From NCBI RefSeq assembly GCF_019049255.1, contig NZ_JAGMUJ010000030.1, positions 248,001 through 312,000 of the forward strand: a stretch of DNA of 64,000 nucleotides. The letters are read 5' to 3'. Under the pieces are notes generated by a model. That model did not search any database and was not told the DNA's origin. It saw only the letters and a list, made by a program, of their open reading frames with translations. This document shows positions 9,387 to 17,867 of this stretch, one piece after another (within the stretch, counting starts at the first letter, position 1; each line of letters starts with the position of its first letter). Made by a program: the position numbers and the translations under genes. The stretch is from Streptomyces sp. AC558_RSS880. GTDB lineage: Bacteria; Actinomycetota; Actinomycetes; Streptomycetales; Streptomycetaceae.

Positions 9387-10799
9387 ATGAGCCAGCCCGT
9401 TGACACTGCCGTCAGCGCCGTCCGTACGTACATCGCACAGCACCGCGTCGCCTTCCTCGACGACCTCACCGAGTGGCTGCGCATCCCGTCCGTCTCGGCC
9501 CAGCCCGACCACGCGCCCGACGTGCGCCACAGCGCCGACTGGCTCGCCGCCAAACTCAAGGAGACCGGTTTCCCGACCGCCGAGGTCTGGCCCACCCCCG
9601 GCGCCCCGGCCGTCTACGCCGAATGGCCCTCCGCCGACCCCGAGGCACCCACCGTGCTGGTCTACGGCCACCACGACGTGCAGCCCGCGGCCCGCGAGGA
9701 CGGCTGGGACAGCGAGCCCTTCGAACCCGTCGTCCGCGACGGCCGCCTCTACGCGCGCGGCGCGGCCGACGACAAGGGCCAGGTGTTCTTCCACACCCTC
9801 GGCGTCCGCGCCCACCTCGCCACCACCGGCCGCACCACCCCGGCCGTCCACCTGAAACTGCTGATCGAGGGCGAGGAGGAATCCGGCTCCCCGCACTTCC
9901 GCGCGCTCGTCGAACAGCACGCGGACCGGCTCACCGCCGACGCCGTGATCGTCTCCGACACCGGCATGTGGTCCGAGGACACCCCCACCGTGTGCACCGG
10001 CATGCGCGGCCTCGCCGAGTGCGAGATCCGGCTGTACGGCCCCGACCAGGACATCCACTCCGGTTCCTTCGGGGGCGCGGTGCCCAACCCGGCCACCGCC
10101 GTCGCCCGTCTGGTGGCCGCCCTGCACGACGAGCACGCGCGCGTGGCGATCCCCGGCTTCTACGACGGTGTCGTCGAGCTCACCGACCGCGAACGCGAAC
10201 TCTTCGCCGAACTGCCCTTCGACGAAGACCAGTGGCTGCGCACCGCCAAGTCCCACGGCACCCGGGGCGAAGCCGGATACAGCACGCTGGAGCGCGTCTG
10301 GGCCCGCCCCACCGCCGAGGTCAACGGCATCGGCGGCGGTTACCAGGGCCCCGGCAGCAAGACGATCATCCCGTCCTCCGCCATGGTGAAGCTGTCCTTC
10401 CGGCTCGTCGCCGGCCAGGACCCCGAGCACGTGCGCGAGGCCGTCGGCGCCTGGGTGCCCGGACAGCTGCCCGACGGCATCCGCCACGAGATCTCCTTCA
10501 GCCCCGCCACCCGCCCCTGCCTGACGCCACTGGACCACCCGGCCCTGCAGTCCGTGGTCCGCGCGATGGGCCGCGCCTTCGACACACCCGTCCGCTTCAC
10601 CCGCGAGGGCGGCTCCGGACCGGCCGCCGACCTCCAGGACGTCCTCGGCGCACCGGTGCTGTTCCTCGGCATCTCCGTCCCGTCCGACGGCTGGCACGCC
10701 CCCGACGAGAAGGTCGACCTGGACCTGCTCCTCAAAGGCGTCGAGACCAGCGCGTACCTGTGGGGCGACCTCGCCGAGCACTGGCGGCACGCCCCCTGA
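9387..10799 (+). CDS. M20 family dipeptidase/carboxypeptidase-like metallopeptidase
   Basis: 470 residues. Zinc-site motifs of the M20 (ArgE/DapE/CPG2) family are visible: VYGHHDVQP, RGAADDKGQ, LIEGEEESGS and, near the C-terminus, a final metal-binding His in GWHAPDEKVDL. The central region with PSSAMVKLSFRLV is the lid/dimerisation domain. It would hydrolyse dipeptides or N-acyl amino acids in the cytoplasm; the substrate cannot be told from sequence. ATG 9387 begins 11 bp after the adnB stop, so it may be co-transcribed with the helicase pair. Confidence 0.88.
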   Translation: MSQPVDTAVSAVRTYIAQHRVAFLDDLTEWLRIPSVSAQPDHAPDVRHSADWLAAKLKETGFPTAEVWPTPGAPAVYAEWPSADPEAPTVLVYGHHDVQPAAREDGWDSEPFEPVVRDGRLYARGAADDKGQVFFHTLGVRAHLATTGRTTPAVHLKLLIEGEEESGSPHFRALVEQHADRLTADAVIVSDTGMWSEDTPTVCTGMRGLAECEIRLYGPDQDIHSGSFGGAVPNPATAVARLVAALHDEHARVAIPGFYDGVVELTDRERELFAELPFDEDQWLRTAKSHGTRGEAGYSTLERVWARPTAEVNGIGGGYQGPGSKTIIPSSAMVKLSFRLVAGQDPEHVREAVGAWVPGQLPDGIRHEISFSPATRPCLTPLDHPALQSVVRAMGRAFDTPVRFTREGGSGPAADLQDVLGAPVLFLGISVPSDGWHAPDEKVDLDLLLKGVETSAYLWGDLAEHWRHAP

Positions 10800-10948
10800 C
10801 CTCGCACGCCGTCCGAACCGGACGCCCGCGCGGGGCACACTGGAAGGGACCCGCCGCCAGGCCCCGCAGGACCCGGTCCCTCCCGCCGCACGTCCCGCCG
10901 AACCGCCCGCCGACCCAATCCGTTCCACCGGGGGAGTTGGAAGCACCC

Positions 10949-11893
10949 GTGACCACCTGGACCGACCACACCGCCGACCGACCCATCTCGCTCACCGCCC
11001 CGAGCGGCATCGACCGCGCCGCCCACCACCGGCTCGACGAGGCATGGCTCGCGGCGGCGTGGAGCCACCCCTCGACCCGCTGCTTCGTGGTCTCCGGCGG
11101 CCAGGTCCTCATCGACGAGACGGCGGACGGGCGTACCGAACTCGTCATGACCCCGTCCTTCGAGGCCCCGCTCACCGAGGCCCACCGCTACTTCCTGGGC
11201 ATCGACGACGAGGGCGTCAGCTACTTCGCCCTCCAGAAGGACTCCCTGCCCGGCCGCATGGACGACTCCGCCCGCCCGGCCGGCCTGCGCGAGGCGGGAC
11301 TGCTCCTGTCGCCGCGCGAGGCCGGCCTGATGGTGCACGCGGTCGCCCTGGAGAACTGGCAGCGGCTGCACCGCTTCTGCTCCCGCTGCGGCGAGCGCAC
11401 CGTCATCGCCGCCGCCGGTCACATCCGCCGCTGCCCCGCCTGCGGCGCCGAGCACTACCCGCGCACCGACCCCGCGGTGATCATGGCCGTGGTCGACGAC
11501 CAGGACCGCATCCTGCTCGGCCGCCAGGTCCACTGGCCCGAGGGCCGCTTCTCCACGCTCGCCGGATTCGTCGAGCCGGGGGAGTCCATCGAGCAGTCGG
11601 TGCGCCGCGAGGTCCACGAGGAGGTCGGCATCGGCGTCGGCGAGGTCGAGTACGTCGCCAGCCAGCCCTGGCCCTTCCCGTCCAGCCTCATGCTGGGCTT
11701 CACCGCCCGCGCCACCACGACCGAGATCGACGTCGACGGCGACGAGATCCACGAGGCCCGCTGGTTCTCCCGCGACGAACTCGGCGCCGCCTTCGAGTCC
11801 GGCGAGGTGCTCCCGCCGTACGGCATCTCGATCGCGGCCCGCCTGATCGAGCGCTGGTACGGCAAGGACCTGCCGACCCGCGGCGCCTTCTGA
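10949..11893 (+). CDS. nudC: NAD(+) diphosphatase NudC (NUDIX)
   Basis: 314 residues. An N-terminal domain is followed by a zinc ribbon (CSRCG at 144-148 and CPACG at 162-166), the Nudix box GFVEPGESIEQ through REVHEEVGI (about 206-228), and the NudC signature SQPWPFP (238-244) that distinguishes NADH pyrophosphatases from other NUDIX enzymes. It cleaves NAD(H) to NMN(H) and AMP, and NudC-type enzymes can also remove NAD caps from RNA. GTG 10949 was chosen; the Pro-rich region before it does not look coding. A stem-loop follows at 11918. Confidence 0.9.
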   Translation: MTTWTDHTADRPISLTAPSGIDRAAHHRLDEAWLAAAWSHPSTRCFVVSGGQVLIDETADGRTELVMTPSFEAPLTEAHRYFLGIDDEGVSYFALQKDSLPGRMDDSARPAGLREAGLLLSPREAGLMVHAVALENWQRLHRFCSRCGERTVIAAAGHIRRCPACGAEHYPRTDPAVIMAVVDDQDRILLGRQVHWPEGRFSTLAGFVEPGESIEQSVRREVHEEVGIGVGEVEYVASQPWPFPSSLMLGFTARATTTEIDVDGDEIHEARWFSRDELGAAFESGEVLPPYGISIAARLIERWYGKDLPTRGAF

Positions 11894-11917
11894 CAGGACG
11901 CCCGGCGCTCCGACGGA

Positions 11918-11940
11918 GCCCCGGCGCAAGCCGCCGGGGC
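11918..11940 (+). terminator. Stem-loop after nudC
   Basis: Nine-base arms GCCCCGGCG and CGCCGGGGC around a 5-base loop, 24 bp after the nudC stop and 36 bp before the tRNA. There is no T-run, as is usual for Streptomyces terminators. Confidence 0.6.
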
Positions 11941-11976
11941 CCCGTCCCGCGCACCGGCTACGCTGTCGGGCCGGGC

Positions 11977-12051
11977 GGAGCCGTAGCGCAGAGGTCGTCG
12001 CGCGCGGTCTCCAAAACCGCGAGGACACCGGTTCGAATCCGGTCGGTTCCG
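11977..12051 (+). tRNA. tRNA-Trp (anticodon CCA)
   Basis: The acceptor stem GGAGCCG pairs fully with CGGTTCC (one G-U). The D stem is GCGC/GCGC. The anticodon stem GCGGT/ACCGC encloses loop CTCCAAA with anticodon CCA. The T arm is ACCGG-TTCGAAT-CCGGT, and the discriminator is G, as expected for Trp. No 3' CCA is encoded. The D stem and position 26 are compressed, so this is a somewhat divergent tRNA-Trp. Confidence 0.88.
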
Positions 12052-12076
12052 CCCTCCCCGTGCCCCTGAACACAGG

Positions 12077-12113
12077 CGTGCCCCCTCCGGTGACCTCGAC
12101 CGGAGGGGGCACG
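12077..12113. terminator. Perfect stem-loop between tRNA-Trp and mycoredoxin gene
   Basis: Fifteen-base arms (CGTGCCCCCTCCGGT and its complement) with a 7-base loop, placed between the rightward tRNA and the leftward mycoredoxin gene. It can end transcription from both sides. Confidence 0.8.
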
Positions 12114-12126
12114 GCGCCGGGGGACG

Positions 12127-12384
12127 TCAGACCGCGAGGGCCTGCTTCACCTGGGCGAGGCTCGGGTTCGTCATCACGACCTCGTCACCGCCGGCGGACG
12201 GGACCACACGCACCGTGGGCACCGTCTGGTTCCCGCCGTTCGCCTTCTCGACGAAGGCCGCGGACTCCGGGTCCTGCTCGATGTTGATCTCGGTGTACGC
12301 GATGCCCTCACGGTCCAGCTGGCTCTTCAGCCGGCGGCAGTAGCCGCACCACGTGGTGCTGTACATCGTCACAGTGCCCTGCAT
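12127..12384 (-). CDS. Mycoredoxin / glutaredoxin-like protein
   Basis: 85 residues with a thioredoxin fold. The redox motif CGYC is at 13-16 (TTWCGYCRRLKSQLD), and the cis-Pro loop is TVPTVRVV. Actinobacterial mycoredoxin Mrx1 proteins have this size and motif and reduce mycothiol mixed disulfides instead of glutathionylated ones. ATG 12384 begins the family core directly; upstream in-frame codons would add non-homologous sequence. It is divergent from uvrD2. Confidence 0.88.
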   Translation of the reverse strand: MQGTVTMYSTTWCGYCRRLKSQLDREGIAYTEINIEQDPESAAFVEKANGGNQTVPTVRVVPSAGGDEVVMTNPSLAQVKQALAV

Positions 12385-12569
12385 GCCTCTCGCGCTCCTT
12401 CGGCGGCTCGGGAAAGTCCTCGATGTGGGGGGAACGTACGTGAAAGCGCAAGCATTCCCGCCGGGTGCCGCACGGCTCCCACGTGATGCCTGCCGCATTA
12501 GTACGACCGCGAGGCCCTCCCTGTGGACAACCGGCTCATCCGTCTCCGGCGACCTGGCAGCATGGCTGT

Positions 12570-14777
12570 GTGACAGCAGGAACGCACTCCACCCTCTTCC
12601 CACGGGTACCGGACTCGGCCGACGCGGTGCTCGAAGGGCTCGACCCCGAGCAGCGCGCCGTGGCCACCGCCCTGCAGGGTCCGGTGTGCGTGCTGGCCGG
12701 CGCCGGCACCGGCAAGACCCGGGCGATCACCCACCGGATCGCCTACGGGGTGCGCGCGGGCATCCTCCAGCCCTCCAGCGTGCTCGCCGTCACCTTCACC
12801 AACCGCGCCGCCGGGGAGATGCGCGGCCGGCTGCGCCAGCTCGGGGCCGTCGGCGTCCAGGCCCGCACCTTCCACTCCGCGGCACTGCGTCAGCTCCAGT
12901 ACTTCTGGCCGAAAGCGATCGGCGGCTCCCTGCCCCGGCTCGTCGACCGCAAGGTCCAGCTGGTCGCCGACGCGGCCGTCGCCTGCCGCATCCGGCTCGA
13001 CCGGGGCGAGCTGCGGGACGTCACCGCGGAGATCGAGTGGTCCAAGGTCACCCAGACCGTCCCGGCCGACTACGCGGCCGCCGCCGCCAAGGCCGGCCGG
13101 GAGTCCCCCCGCGACCCCGCCGAGATCGCCCAGCTCTACTCCGCCTACGAGGACCTCAAGCGTGAGCGCGCCGTCATCGACTTCGAGGACGTGCTGCTGC
13201 TGACCGTCGCCGTCCTGCAGGACCGGCACGACATCGCCGAGCAGGTCCGCGCCCAGTACCAGCACTTCGTCGTCGACGAGTACCAGGACGTCAGCCCGCT
13301 CCAGCAACGCCTGCTGGAACTGTGGCTCGGCGAGCGGGAGAACCTGTGCGTGGTCGGCGACGCCAGCCAGACGATCTATTCGTTCACGGGCGCAACCCCC
13401 GACCATCTGCTCGACTTCCGCACCCGCCATCCCGGGGCCACCGTCGTCAAGCTGGTCCGTGACTACCGCTCGACCCCCCAGGTCGTCCACCTGGCGAACG
13501 GCCTGCTCGCCCAGGCCCGTGGCCGGGCCGCCGATCACCGGCTGGAACTGGTCTCCCAGCGCGCCGCGGGGACCGAGCCGGTCTTCACCGAGTACACCGA
13601 CGAGCCCGCCGAGGCGGAGGGCGCCGCCCGCCGTATCCGTGAGCTGATCGACGCGGGGGTCCCGGCGAGCGAGATCGCCGTCCTGTTCCGGACGAACGCC
13701 CAGTCCGAGACCTACGAGCAGGCCCTCGCCGACGCCGGCGTGCCCTACCAGTTGCGGGGGGCCGAGCGGTTCTTCGACCGTCCCGAGGTGCGCAAGGCCG
13801 GCATCGCCCTGCGCGGCGCGGCCCGCTTCGGCGGCAACGACGCCCTCCTCGACGACGCCCCCGACCTGCCCTCCCAGGTGCGCGCCGTGCTCTCGGGCGA
13901 GGGCTGGACGCCCCAGCCGCCGGCCGGTTCCGGAGCGGTCAGGGAGCGCTGGGAGTCACTGGCCGCGCTGGTGCATCTCGCCCAGGACTTCGCCGCCGCC
14001 CGGCCCGGCGCCACCCTCGCCGACCTCGTCGCCGAACTCGACGAGCGGGCCGGCGCCCAGCACGCCCCGACCGTCCAGGGCGTCACCCTCGCCTCGCTGC
14101 ACTCGGCCAAGGGCCTGGAGTGGGACGTCGTCTTCCTGGTCGGCGTCGCCGAGGGCATGATGCCGATCACCTACGCAAAGACCGACGAGCAGATCGAGGA
14201 GGAGCGCCGTCTCCTCTACGTCGGTGTCACCCGCGCCCGCGAGCGCCTCCATCTCTCCTGGGCGCTCTCCCGTTCACCCGGAAGCCGGCCGAACCGTCGC
14301 CCCAGTCGCTTCCTCCAAGGGCTGCGTCCCGGCTCGAACGCCGCCGCGGGCCGTGGCGGCGCGGTCGGCGCGGGAGGTGTGGAGCACGGCTCGTCCGGGG
14401 CGGCGTCCGCCTCGGTCGTCCCGAGTCCGAGGCGCAGGCAGCGCAGCCCCGCGCGCTGCCGGGTGTGCGGCCGCACGCTGACCGACGCGGGCGAGATGAA
14501 GCTGATGCGCTGCGAGGACTGCCCCACCGACATGGACGAGGGCCTGTACGAGCGGCTCCGTGAGTGGCGCGCCGACCAGGCGGGACGCAGCGGGCAGCCC
14601 GCCTTCTGCGTCTTCACCGACAAGACGCTGATGGCCATCGCCGAGACGGTCCCCGACGACGCGCACGCGCTGGCCAGGATCCCCGGGGTGGGGATGCGCA
14701 AGCTGAATCGCTACGGAGCCGATGTTCTGGCCATCTGCGCAGGTCGTGACATCGACGGGGAACGGGATCAGGACTGA
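12570..14777 (+). CDS. uvrD2: UvrD2-type superfamily 1 DNA helicase with zinc module and HRDC domain
   Basis: 735 residues. Motor motifs: AGAGTGKTRAITHRIAYG (from about residue 43), VTFTNRAAGEMRGRL, VVDEYQDVS, GDASQTIYSFTGA, SLHSAKGLEWDVVFL and LLYVGVTRARERL. After a linker, a four-Cys zinc module (CRVCGRTLT and CEDCP) joins a C-terminal HRDC domain (FTDKTLMAIAE, IPGVGMRKLNRYG). This layout is that of mycobacterial UvrD2, whose zinc module tethers HRDC to the motor. GTG 12570 is the first plausible start; an overlapping ATG at 12562 runs immediately into a stop. Confidence 0.92.
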   Translation: MTAGTHSTLFPRVPDSADAVLEGLDPEQRAVATALQGPVCVLAGAGTGKTRAITHRIAYGVRAGILQPSSVLAVTFTNRAAGEMRGRLRQLGAVGVQARTFHSAALRQLQYFWPKAIGGSLPRLVDRKVQLVADAAVACRIRLDRGELRDVTAEIEWSKVTQTVPADYAAAAAKAGRESPRDPAEIAQLYSAYEDLKRERAVIDFEDVLLLTVAVLQDRHDIAEQVRAQYQHFVVDEYQDVSPLQQRLLELWLGERENLCVVGDASQTIYSFTGATPDHLLDFRTRHPGATVVKLVRDYRSTPQVVHLANGLLAQARGRAADHRLELVSQRAAGTEPVFTEYTDEPAEAEGAARRIRELIDAGVPASEIAVLFRTNAQSETYEQALADAGVPYQLRGAERFFDRPEVRKAGIALRGAARFGGNDALLDDAPDLPSQVRAVLSGEGWTPQPPAGSGAVRERWESLAALVHLAQDFAAARPGATLADLVAELDERAGAQHAPTVQGVTLASLHSAKGLEWDVVFLVGVAEGMMPITYAKTDEQIEEERRLLYVGVTRARERLHLSWALSRSPGSRPNRRPSRFLQGLRPGSNAAAGRGGAVGAGGVEHGSSGAASASVVPSPRRRQRSPARCRVCGRTLTDAGEMKLMRCEDCPTDMDEGLYERLREWRADQAGRSGQPAFCVFTDKTLMAIAETVPDDAHALARIPGVGMRKLNRYGADVLAICAGRDIDGERDQD

Positions 14778-14791
14778 TCCCAACTCGTCGG

Positions 14792-14829
14792 AAAAATAGT
14801 TTGCGCATGCCCCGGCAATCCCCATAGGT
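14792..14829 (+). promoter_or_regulatory. Candidate WblC-type promoter upstream of the 14941 ORF
   Basis: An A/T-rich block (AAAAATAGT, 14792-14800), unusual in this GC-rich DNA, abuts a -35-like TTTGCG (14800-14805), followed after 18 bases by -10-like ATAGGT (14824-14829). WhiB7/WblC-dependent promoters are known to carry an A/T-rich tract just upstream of the -35 element, and wblC activates itself. Placement is inference from spacing. Confidence 0.4.
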
Positions 14830-14940
14830 TCTTAGGCACGGGGACGGTGGCCTTCTCCAAGGCCCTGGCTCCGTGTTGTACTTGCATATCCGCGGACCGG
14901 TTCACCCCGGTCCCCTAGACGCCGAGAGGAGGCGAGTCCA

Positions 14941-15255
14941 GTGATCAGCATCAACACCAGCTCCATCGTCAAACTGACCGATCGCTCGGCCGTCTCCCTG
15001 TGCATGCTCGGCGCCTCGAACCAGGGCACCGGTCTGTCCGGCATTCGTGCCGCACACCTGGTGTCCTCCCTTGCTCCCGCGGCTCCTGCCGTCCGTGAGC
15101 GCGATGAGCGACCGACCGAGGCACTGGAAGCGGTAGTGGCACAGGCGAAGGCCTATGCCTTTGCGGCAGCCGGTGCCGGATTCCGGAAGCAGACGACGCA
15201 GCACCACCTGATGTGGGCCTTCCGTGGGCCAGAACCCTGGAGTGATCCAGCCTGA
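14941..15255 (+). CDS. Small conserved actinobacterial protein upstream of wblC, function unknown
   Basis: 104 residues starting at GTG 14941 with a strong ribosome binding site (GAGAGGAGG) ahead of it. Third-position GC is that of a real gene. There is no domain I can name; the middle (VRERDERPTEALEAVVAQAKAYAFAAAGAGF) is a likely amphipathic helix and the C-terminus is Trp-containing. It sits between uvrD2 and wblC with a terminator-like hairpin after it, so it is either an independent gene or a long translated leader for wblC. Confidence 0.65.
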   Translation: MISINTSSIVKLTDRSAVSLCMLGASNQGTGLSGIRAAHLVSSLAPAAPAVRERDERPTEALEAVVAQAKAYAFAAAGAGFRKQTTQHHLMWAFRGPEPWSDPA

Positions 15256-15276
15256 TCCGATCAGGCCGGCGCCTTC

Positions 15277-15319
15277 AGGGCCGCGGAACCCCATCCGGGA
15301 TCCGCGGCCCTTCTGTTTT
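15277..15319 (+). terminator. Rho-independent terminator in the wblC leader (possible attenuator)
   Basis: Eleven-base perfect arms AGGGCCGCGGA (15277-15287) and TCCGCGGCCCT (15301-15311) with a T-rich tail TCTGTTTT, about 103 bases before the wblC start. A second small hairpin, CCTGAT/ATCAGG at 15251-15265, covers the stop codon of the preceding ORF. whiB7/wblC genes are known to be controlled by antibiotic-sensitive transcription attenuation in the 5' leader, which fits this position. Confidence 0.75.
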
Positions 15320-15421
15320 CCCTCAAGCGGGAGAGCGAAGCGCCCCGGGACAAGAAAAGAACCCGGTACCAGCCGCCACCCGGCCAACAGGCCGGAAACG
15401 ACCAGACGAGGAAGACGAACC

Positions 15422-15790
15422 GTGCAACTCGAAGCGCACGTCCCGTCCGTACCGCCTTCCGACACGATCCCCAAGCCCGGCTCCACGGAGGACCCGACCT
15501 TGACTCCGCTCACCGCGCTCACCGCGCTCGACGACGCCATCGAGAACCTCGGCGTGCCCGTCCCGTGCCGCTCCTACGACCCGGAGGTCTTCTTCGCCGA
15601 GTCGCCGGCGGACGTCGAGTACGCCAAGTCCCTCTGCCGCACCTGCCCGCTGATCGAGGCCTGCCTCGCCGGCGCCAAGGAGCGGCGTGAGCCTTGGGGC
15701 GTCTGGGGCGGCGAGCTGTTCGTCCAGGGAGTTGTCGTCGCCCGCAAGCGGCCGCGTGGCCGCCCGCGCAAGAACCCGGTCACGGCATGA
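15422..15790 (+). CDS. wblC: WhiB-family transcription factor WblC/WhiB7
   Basis: 122 residues. The four iron-sulfur Cys are C49, C72, C75 and C81 (VPVPCRSYD, LCRTCPLIEAC), followed by the WhiB turn GVWGG (93-97). A C-terminal AT-hook RGRP (112-115, in RKRPRGRPRKNP) is specific to the WhiB7/WblC subclass. It binds the primary sigma factor and activates intrinsic antibiotic resistance genes (family knowledge). GTG 15422 was chosen, giving an N-terminal extension of about 45 residues. The stop overlaps the next start (ATGA). Confidence 0.95.
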   Translation: MQLEAHVPSVPPSDTIPKPGSTEDPTLTPLTALTALDDAIENLGVPVPCRSYDPEVFFAESPADVEYAKSLCRTCPLIEACLAGAKERREPWGVWGGELFVQGVVVARKRPRGRPRKNPVTA

Positions 15791-16110
15791 ACACCCCAGG
15801 AACGATCGACCGCCCCCTCACGCACGACCCCCAGAAGCAGGCCCCGATGATGCCGTCCACTCACGAGCCCGCAGGCTCCGCGACCGAAGACTTCACCACC
15901 AGTGGTGCGAACGACTCGCGCCAGAACAGGACCCGAGAGATGCAACTCATCCCAGAAGCCCTGGCCCGTGCGCATATGCACGAGCGACTGCAGGAGGCGC
16001 AGCGGGAGCGCCAGGCCGCGGGCCTGGTGACCGCTCGCCGGATGCAGCGCCGGGCCGAGCGCGCCTCCCGGCGCGCCCGCCGCGCGCTCGCCATGGCGGT
16101 CATGCAGTAA
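15787..16110 (+). CDS. Hypothetical protein translationally coupled to wblC
   Basis: 107 residues. The ATG overlaps the wblC stop, implying co-translation. The N-terminal half is hydrophilic and disordered. The C-terminal half (about 50-107) is a highly basic, Arg-rich helix (RRMQRRAERASRRARRALA) that could bind nucleic acid or the ribosome. I do not recognise a family. A 17-bp hairpin at 16161 closes the transcript. Confidence 0.65.
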   Translation: MNTPGTIDRPLTHDPQKQAPMMPSTHEPAGSATEDFTTSGANDSRQNRTREMQLIPEALARAHMHERLQEAQRERQAAGLVTARRMQRRAERASRRARRALAMAVMQ

Positions 16111-16160
16111 CCGGTACCACCTGAAGCGGCGGTCTCCCCAGCCCGGAGGCCCAGCTCTCC

Positions 16161-16200
16161 CCGCGGGGGCCGGTCCGTGTGAACGGACCGGCCCCCGCGG
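16161..16200 (+). terminator. Strong stem-loop after the wblC operon
   Basis: Seventeen-base perfect arms (CCGCGGGGGCCGGTCCG and complement) around loop TGTGAA, 50 bp after the last gene of the wblC unit. Confidence 0.8.
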
Positions 16201-16246
16201 TGCGTTGTGCGGGGCGGACCGTCGGGAACGGCGTTATCGTCGCCGG

Positions 16247-16456
16247 GTGACGAGTCCTCCCGGTGGCAGTGACGACGGCGGTTCCGCGGCGGAGCCGGAG
16301 CCGCTGGTGTGTGCCCGTTGCGGCACCCGCGCCGAGGGGCCGCAGCCGACCTGGACCTTCTCCGTGGAGGACGGCGCCCGCCGTCACTACTGCGAGGCGT
16401 GCTCCCGCGACAATCTGCGGGCGATCGAGGGCCGCCTGGACGCGCAGTGGTGGTAG
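16247..16456 (+). CDS. Small zinc-ribbon protein, function unknown
   Basis: 69 residues. Two Cys pairs, CARCG and CEACS, separated by about 27 residues (with W-T-F-S-V-E-D between) form a rubredoxin/zinc-ribbon-like fold. GTG 16247 was chosen as the first start after the upstream terminator. It is convergent with the ABC1 kinase gene 43 bp away. No specific role can be inferred. Confidence 0.65.
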   Translation: MTSPPGGSDDGGSAAEPEPLVCARCGTRAEGPQPTWTFSVEDGARRHYCEACSRDNLRAIEGRLDAQWW

Positions 16457-16499
16457 GGGCAGCCGGTGCCCGCGGCGCTCGACGTGCCCCTCGGGTCCG

Positions 16500-17867
16500 T
16501 CAGGCCTGGGCGGCCGGTTCCTCCTCCGCCGGTTCCTCCGGGACGAAGCCCGGCAGCCACTCCTCCAGTTCCTCCCGCAGCCGCACCGTCGCCCCCAGCT
16601 GACAGAGCACGCCGATCGTGCTCAGGGTCACCCGGTGGATCAGGAGGTAGGCCGGGGGAAGGTTGAGCTGCTTGGCCAGCTGGTAGGCGGGGGAGCGGGG
16701 GTCGGCTATCCGGGCCGCCTGGCTCCGCATCCAGCCGCGGGTGAAGGTGAACTCGTCGGCCTGGGCCGGCTCGATGATCGGCAGGAGGTAGTCGAGGACG
16801 GCGTCGGGGTCCAGCTCGATCGACTCCTTGACGAAGCCCTCGGCGCAGAGCATCTCGTAGACGGCCTCCGCCTCGCCGTCCAGCGTCATCCGCAGGGCCT
16901 CGCCGATGGGCTCGGGCAGCCCACCCGGGAGCCGGTCCACGGTGCCGAAGTCCAGTACGCCCAGGCGCCAGTCGTCCTCGCCCTCCGGACCGCCGGGCAG
17001 CAGACGGAAGTTGCCGGGATGCGGGTCGGCGTGCAGCAGACCGGTGCGGGCGGGACCGGAGAACAGGAAGCGGGCCAGAAGCTGGCCGGCCCGGTCGCGC
17101 TGGGCCTCCGTGCCGTCCGAGATGATCTCCGACAGCGGTGTGCCGTCCATCCACTCGGTGATCAGCACCTGCTCGCACTGGTGGACCACATCCGGCACGA
17201 CGACGTCGGGATCGCCGTCGAACTCCTCGGCGTGGGTCCGCTGGGCCTGGGCCTCCAGGCCGTAGTCCAGTTCTTCGGAGACCCGGTCCTTGAGCTCCGT
17301 GATCAGCGGCTTGACGTCCATGCCGGGGATGAGCGGACCCAGCAGACGGGCGAAGCGGCTCAGCTGGTTCAGGTCGGACAGCAGGGCCTCGCCGGCGCCC
17401 GGGTACTGCACCTTGACCGCCACCTCGCGGCCGTCGTGCCACACCGCCCGGTGCACCTGGCCGATCGAGGCCGCGGCGGACGGCTTGTCCTCGAACTTCA
17501 GGAACAGCTTCTGCCAGCCTGCGCCCAGCCGCTTCTCCAGCACCGCGTGGACGGTACGGGTGGGCATCGGCGGGGCGGCCTCCTGCAGCTTGGTCAGTGC
17601 CGCCCGGTAGGGACCGGCGACCTCCTCCGGCAGGGCCGATTCGAAGACCGACAGGGCCTGGCCGAACTTCATCGCACCGCCCTTGAGCTCGCCGAGCACC
17701 TTGAACAGCTGCTCGGCGGTGCGCTGCTGGAGCTCGCGGCCGACAAGCTCCGCGGACTCGCCCACGATCCGCTTGCCGAGTCCCCAGGTAGCCCGCCCGG
17801 CGAAGCCGAGCGGGAGCGCGGCCAGCTTGGCGGTCCGGGTGACCGCCTTGCGGGGAAGATCAGACAT
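16500..17867 (-). CDS. ABC1/UbiB-family atypical protein kinase
   Basis: 455 residues. Family motifs are KFGQALSVFESALPEE (the KxGQ region that occludes the nucleotide site), the Ala-rich loop AAASIGQVHRAVW, VAVKVQYPG with the conserved Lys, LITEWMDGTPLS, and LLHADPHPGNF (catalytic loop) followed by LDFGTVDRL. ABC1 proteins in bacteria are associated with isoprenoid quinone metabolism, but the actinobacterial copies are uncharacterised. Its ATG overlaps the 3' end of the ThiF-like gene upstream, so the two are co-transcribed leftward. Confidence 0.88.
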   Translation of the reverse strand: MSDLPRKAVTRTAKLAALPLGFAGRATWGLGKRIVGESAELVGRELQQRTAEQLFKVLGELKGGAMKFGQALSVFESALPEEVAGPYRAALTKLQEAAPPMPTRTVHAVLEKRLGAGWQKLFLKFEDKPSAAASIGQVHRAVWHDGREVAVKVQYPGAGEALLSDLNQLSRFARLLGPLIPGMDVKPLITELKDRVSEELDYGLEAQAQRTHAEEFDGDPDVVVPDVVHQCEQVLITEWMDGTPLSEIISDGTEAQRDRAGQLLARFLFSGPARTGLLHADPHPGNFRLLPGGPEGEDDWRLGVLDFGTVDRLPGGLPEPIGEALRMTLDGEAEAVYEMLCAEGFVKESIELDPDAVLDYLLPIIEPAQADEFTFTRGWMRSQAARIADPRSPAYQLAKQLNLPPAYLLIHRVTLSTIGVLCQLGATVRLREELEEWLPGFVPEEPAEEEPAAQA

